Assembly (NCBI GenBank): GCA_002496475.1
Contig: DAJV01000003.1
Coordinates: 5,479 to 12,184 of the forward strand
From: Vulcanisaeta sp. UBA163
Lineage (GTDB): Archaea; Thermoproteota; Thermoprotei; Thermoproteales; Thermocladiaceae
DNA length: 6,706 bases
Reading direction: 5' to 3'
Shown here: piece by piece, positions 4,835-6,706 of the stretch
How the letters are laid out: each line of letters begins with the position of its first letter
Position numbering within the stretch: the stretch's first letter is position 1
Program-made: the position numbers and the translations under genes
The notes under the pieces: generated by a model
Told to the model about the DNA's origin: nothing
The model's database searches: none
The model's input: only the letters and a program-made list of their open reading frames with translations

Positions 4835-6049
4835 CTACTCAACCTCTCGCCCTATTAGGTTTCTCGCCACTATTAGCCTCAGTATGTTCTGCGCACCCTC
4901 GGCACCGACGTAATAACTCAGAGCCCCTAGGAACGCCCTTGTAACCGGCGTCTCCTTGAAGTAACTCACGCCGCCAAACCACTTCATTACCTCAAGTCCA
5001 ACATCTATAGCCAACTCCACGGCGAGCATCTTGGCCATGGCACCAGCATTAGCAATATCAAGTATGGACACGGACTCACCCCTGTAAAACTTATCAGCGA
5101 GCCAGGCAGCCCTGTAAACCATGAGCCTAGCAGCCTCAAGCCTAGTACTAAGCTCCGCGTACTTAAAGCTTATTGATTGATAAGAGGAGATTGACTTACC
5201 GAAGACGACCCTACTCCTTATCCATTCCCTGCCTTGCTCAAGCATCCAGCGTGCCGTCCCAAGAGCCGCTGCGCCTATGAGCGTCCTAGCCACATCGAAG
5301 CCCTCCATGGCTATCTTGAACCCATTATTCACCTCACCAAGTATGAAATCAGGATCCACTGGAGCGCCATTAAGCCTCAAGTAACCAGTTGGTATTCCCC
5401 TCCTGCCCCATTCCTCGTAATCCCCAGTCTCAAAACCCGTGTTAACAACACCATTCCTCTTCACCATGAAAAGCATTGTAGTTATAGCCCTGTGCCTAGC
5501 CTCCATAGGGCCTGTCCTGGTTATGGTCACGAAACCACCACCATAGGGAAGCCTCAGGGCTATTGATATTCCGGTGGCCATGTTCTTCTCCCCCGTGAGC
5601 AGCCACTTGCCGTTAACTAGCTTCGCCTCCGTCCTCTCATTACCAACGTCACTACCACCCTGAGGCTCCGTGGATGCTATGCCAATCCAGGCCTCACCCT
5701 TTGTTAACCTAGGTAATACTTCCTCCTTAACGCTGTCCTTGGCGTATCGCTGTACAATAAAGGGCCAGGCTATTTCGAGGAGGAAGTACACGGGGACGGC
5801 TAGGCTTGGATCCGCGTAGGCCAATTCCTCGGCTGCTATTGCAGCCATTAGGAAGGAGCCCTCTGAACCACCGTACTTGGAGCTAAGGGTTAAACCGATT
5901 AGCCCCTGCTCCGCGAGCCTTGGTATTAGGTCTAGGAGTGAGTACTTGCCCTCATCGAGGTCCACCCAGTGTGGTTTTATGTACCGCTCACCAAACTCCC
6001 TAACGGAATCCCTGAACAGGGCCTCCTCCTTAGTTAGATCGAAGTCCAT
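4835..6049 (-). CDS. Acyl-CoA dehydrogenase (FAD-dependent)
   Basis: A full-length 404-residue acyl-CoA dehydrogenase, which oxidises an acyl-CoA thioester to the trans-2-enoyl-CoA using FAD and passes electrons to electron-transfer flavoprotein. The N-terminal helical domain begins FDLTKEEALFRDSVREF. The middle beta domain carries the flavin/substrate signature ASTEPQGGSDV (125-135) and TGEKNMATG (152-160). The C-terminal helical domain has RSRVVFGKSISSYQ (278-291), MKWFGGVSYFKETPV (355-369) and GAEGAQNILRLIVAR (382-396), where Glu384 sits at the catalytic-base position of short/medium-chain enzymes. Chain-length preference cannot be read from this, and no thiolase, hydratase or ETF gene is in the window. 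The ATG at 6047-6049 lies about 26 nt from a strong TATA box, so the mRNA should be leaderless. Confidence 0.9.
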   Translation of the reverse strand: MDFDLTKEEALFRDSVREFGERYIKPHWVDLDEGKYSLLDLIPRLAEQGLIGLTLSSKYGGSEGSFLMAAIAAEELAYADPSLAVPVYFLLEIAWPFIVQRYAKDSVKEEVLPRLTKGEAWIGIASTEPQGGSDVGNERTEAKLVNGKWLLTGEKNMATGISIALRLPYGGGFVTITRTGPMEARHRAITTMLFMVKRNGVVNTGFETGDYEEWGRRGIPTGYLRLNGAPVDPDFILGEVNNGFKIAMEGFDVARTLIGAAALGTARWMLEQGREWIRSRVVFGKSISSYQSISFKYAELSTRLEAARLMVYRAAWLADKFYRGESVSILDIANAGAMAKMLAVELAIDVGLEVMKWFGGVSYFKETPVTRAFLGALSYYVGAEGAQNILRLIVARNLIGREVE

Positions 6050-6071
6050 TAATCATTGGAGCCAAAGGTCG

Positions 6072-6079
6072 TATAAAAA
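6072..6079 (-). promoter_or_regulatory. TATA box of the acyl-CoA dehydrogenase gene
   Basis: The minus strand reads TTTTTATA, centred 26-27 nt upstream of the A of the ATG at 6049, ideal spacing for a leaderless transcript. The same octamer is used for the PhoU-like gene (1764-1771). The promoter lies in the 69-nt gap after the broken reductase gene, so the dehydrogenase is independent of that pseudogene. Confidence 0.7.
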
Positions 6080-6118
6080 CATAACCTCAACAGCTTTTCT
6101 GCATTAGAACACTAATGG

Positions 6119-6706
6119 TTATCCACAGCAATAGCTTAGCCTTGATACGTCCGTCATGAAAGATAATGCAGCCAATCTTAGGGTCTCCCCATAGGTTGGA
6201 AAGGCTGGCACCATTTCAATTAAATCATCTACGGTTAAACCCTTCGCCACTGTTGGGGCAGATACATGAATTAACTCCTCACCCATCGGTGAAACAACCA
6301 AGGCGCCAGTTATCCTACCCCTACCCACCCTAACCTTCCACGTGTCTGGGTACGTGTTTATCTTTATGAAGCCCTCGAGCCCACCAAAGGTTCAGGAAGC
6401 AGCTACATTATCTACAGTGACCATATTACAGACACATCCAACACCCTTGTCAATCATATCATCCTCCCTAAGCCCAATTGCGGCTATGGGTGAGTCCGTA
6501 AAGACTACTCTAGGTACTATTAACGGGTTATACCTGGCATCACCCCCTAGGGCATTTATGGCAGCCACTACTCCCTGCCTAGCAGACGCATTCTCAGCAT
6601 ACCTACCTCCATAAAGTCCAATGCCTCCCGTGACATCACCTGCAGTACACGTTGGGCATGTTCGTCTCCACCCTCTCATTAACCTCAACACCACCATCCT
6701 TATTGA
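6119..6706 (-). pseudogene. MerA-like flavoprotein disulfide reductase, C-terminal part, broken (frameshift plus stop)
   Basis: This is the C-terminal half of a class I pyridine nucleotide-disulfide oxidoreductase of the mercuric reductase / dihydrolipoyl dehydrogenase type, extending past the window edge. Reading leftwards from 6706, one frame gives VEVNERVETNMPNVY. At about 6644 the reading must change frame to continue with the FAD-binding AGDVTGG, then GRYAENASARQGVVAA, VPRVVFTDSPIAAIG and TVDNVAAS. An in-frame TGA at 6392-6394 interrupts it, after which the same frame resumes with GGLEGFIKI, the dimerisation segment GEELIHVSAPTVAKGLTVDDL, FPTYGETLRLAA and the end DVSRLSYCCG. The C-terminal Cys pair and the TVDNV...GFIK block resemble MerA more than lipoamide dehydrogenase. 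Two lesions in under 600 bp indicate a pseudogene unless the sequence has errors. The N-terminal redox Cys pair is outside the window. Confidence 0.8.

Noticed and set aside
5234..5566. 110-aa plus-strand open frame
   Set aside because: It is antisense to the acyl-CoA dehydrogenase, whose catalytic and FAD motifs are conserved throughout, and shows no domain of its own.
6392..6394. TGA in the MerA-like gene read as a selenocysteine or other recoded codon
   Set aside because: Thermoproteota are not known to use selenocysteine, no SECIS-like hairpin is apparent, the codon is not at a redox Cys position, and a separate frameshift at about 6644 already breaks the gene.
6641..6650. Programmed ribosomal frameshift in the MerA-like gene
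   Set aside because: There is no slippery heptamer or homopolymer at the shift (GTGTACTGCAGG), and skipping one base would leave the conserved VYxAGD segment one residue short.
1..6706. CRISPR arrays, insertion sequences, toxin-antitoxin or defence genes
   Set aside because: No regularly spaced repeats, transposase, terminal inverted repeats, nuclease or Cas motifs were seen; all long frames are explained by the listed genes.

Overview
The window looks like chromosomal DNA of a hyperthermophilic archaeon of the Thermoproteota (Crenarchaeota). The gene content and codon use (mostly AGG/AGA arginine, many ATA codons) would fit a Vulcanisaeta- or Caldivirga-like member of the Thermoproteales, but the genus is an inference. 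The evidence is an archaeal-type tRNA-Leu 5' end, an archaeal phosphopantetheine adenylyltransferase, an AbrB-PhoU fusion, a METTL5-type methyltransferase, and TATA boxes about 22-29 nt upstream of start codons with almost no 5' leader.

Layout from left to right. Bases 1-29 (minus strand) are the 5' part of a tRNA-Leu cut by the window edge; its promoter fills the short gap at 30-71. A minus-strand pair follows: an AbrB/PhoU-type phosphate regulator (start best placed at 1743), then, 34 nt downstream, a METTL5-like RNA adenine methyltransferase, probably cotranscribed. A 172-bp divergent promoter region (1744-1915) with an inverted repeat over the regulator's TATA box separates this pair from coaD (plus strand), an enzyme of coenzyme A synthesis. 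coaD runs convergently into, and overlaps by 12 bp, a minus-strand M28-family zinc aminopeptidase carrying a PA-like insert. A possible 58-residue single-span membrane peptide (plus, 3946-4122) diverges from the peptidase and overlaps antisense with the end of a small basic helical protein (minus, 4082-4324). Upstream of that lie a four-helix membrane protein (minus, 4359-4778) and an acyl-CoA dehydrogenase (minus, 4835-6049) with intact catalytic motifs. The right end (6119-6706) is the C-terminal part of a MerA-like flavoprotein disulfide reductase, broken by a frameshift and an in-frame stop.

Most genes have their own promoter, so this is a patchwork of housekeeping and metabolic genes rather than one pathway. 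I found no CRISPR array, insertion sequence, toxin-antitoxin pair or defence island, and nothing I can defend as a new multi-gene system. The observations most worth checking are the disabled MerA-like gene, the symmetrical element in the phoU/coaD promoter region, a possible C/D-box guide RNA at the phoU/methyltransferase junction, and the small membrane ORF with an antisense overlap. Several genes have longer open frames whose N-terminal extensions only translate their own TATA boxes; the starts are shortened here accordingly.
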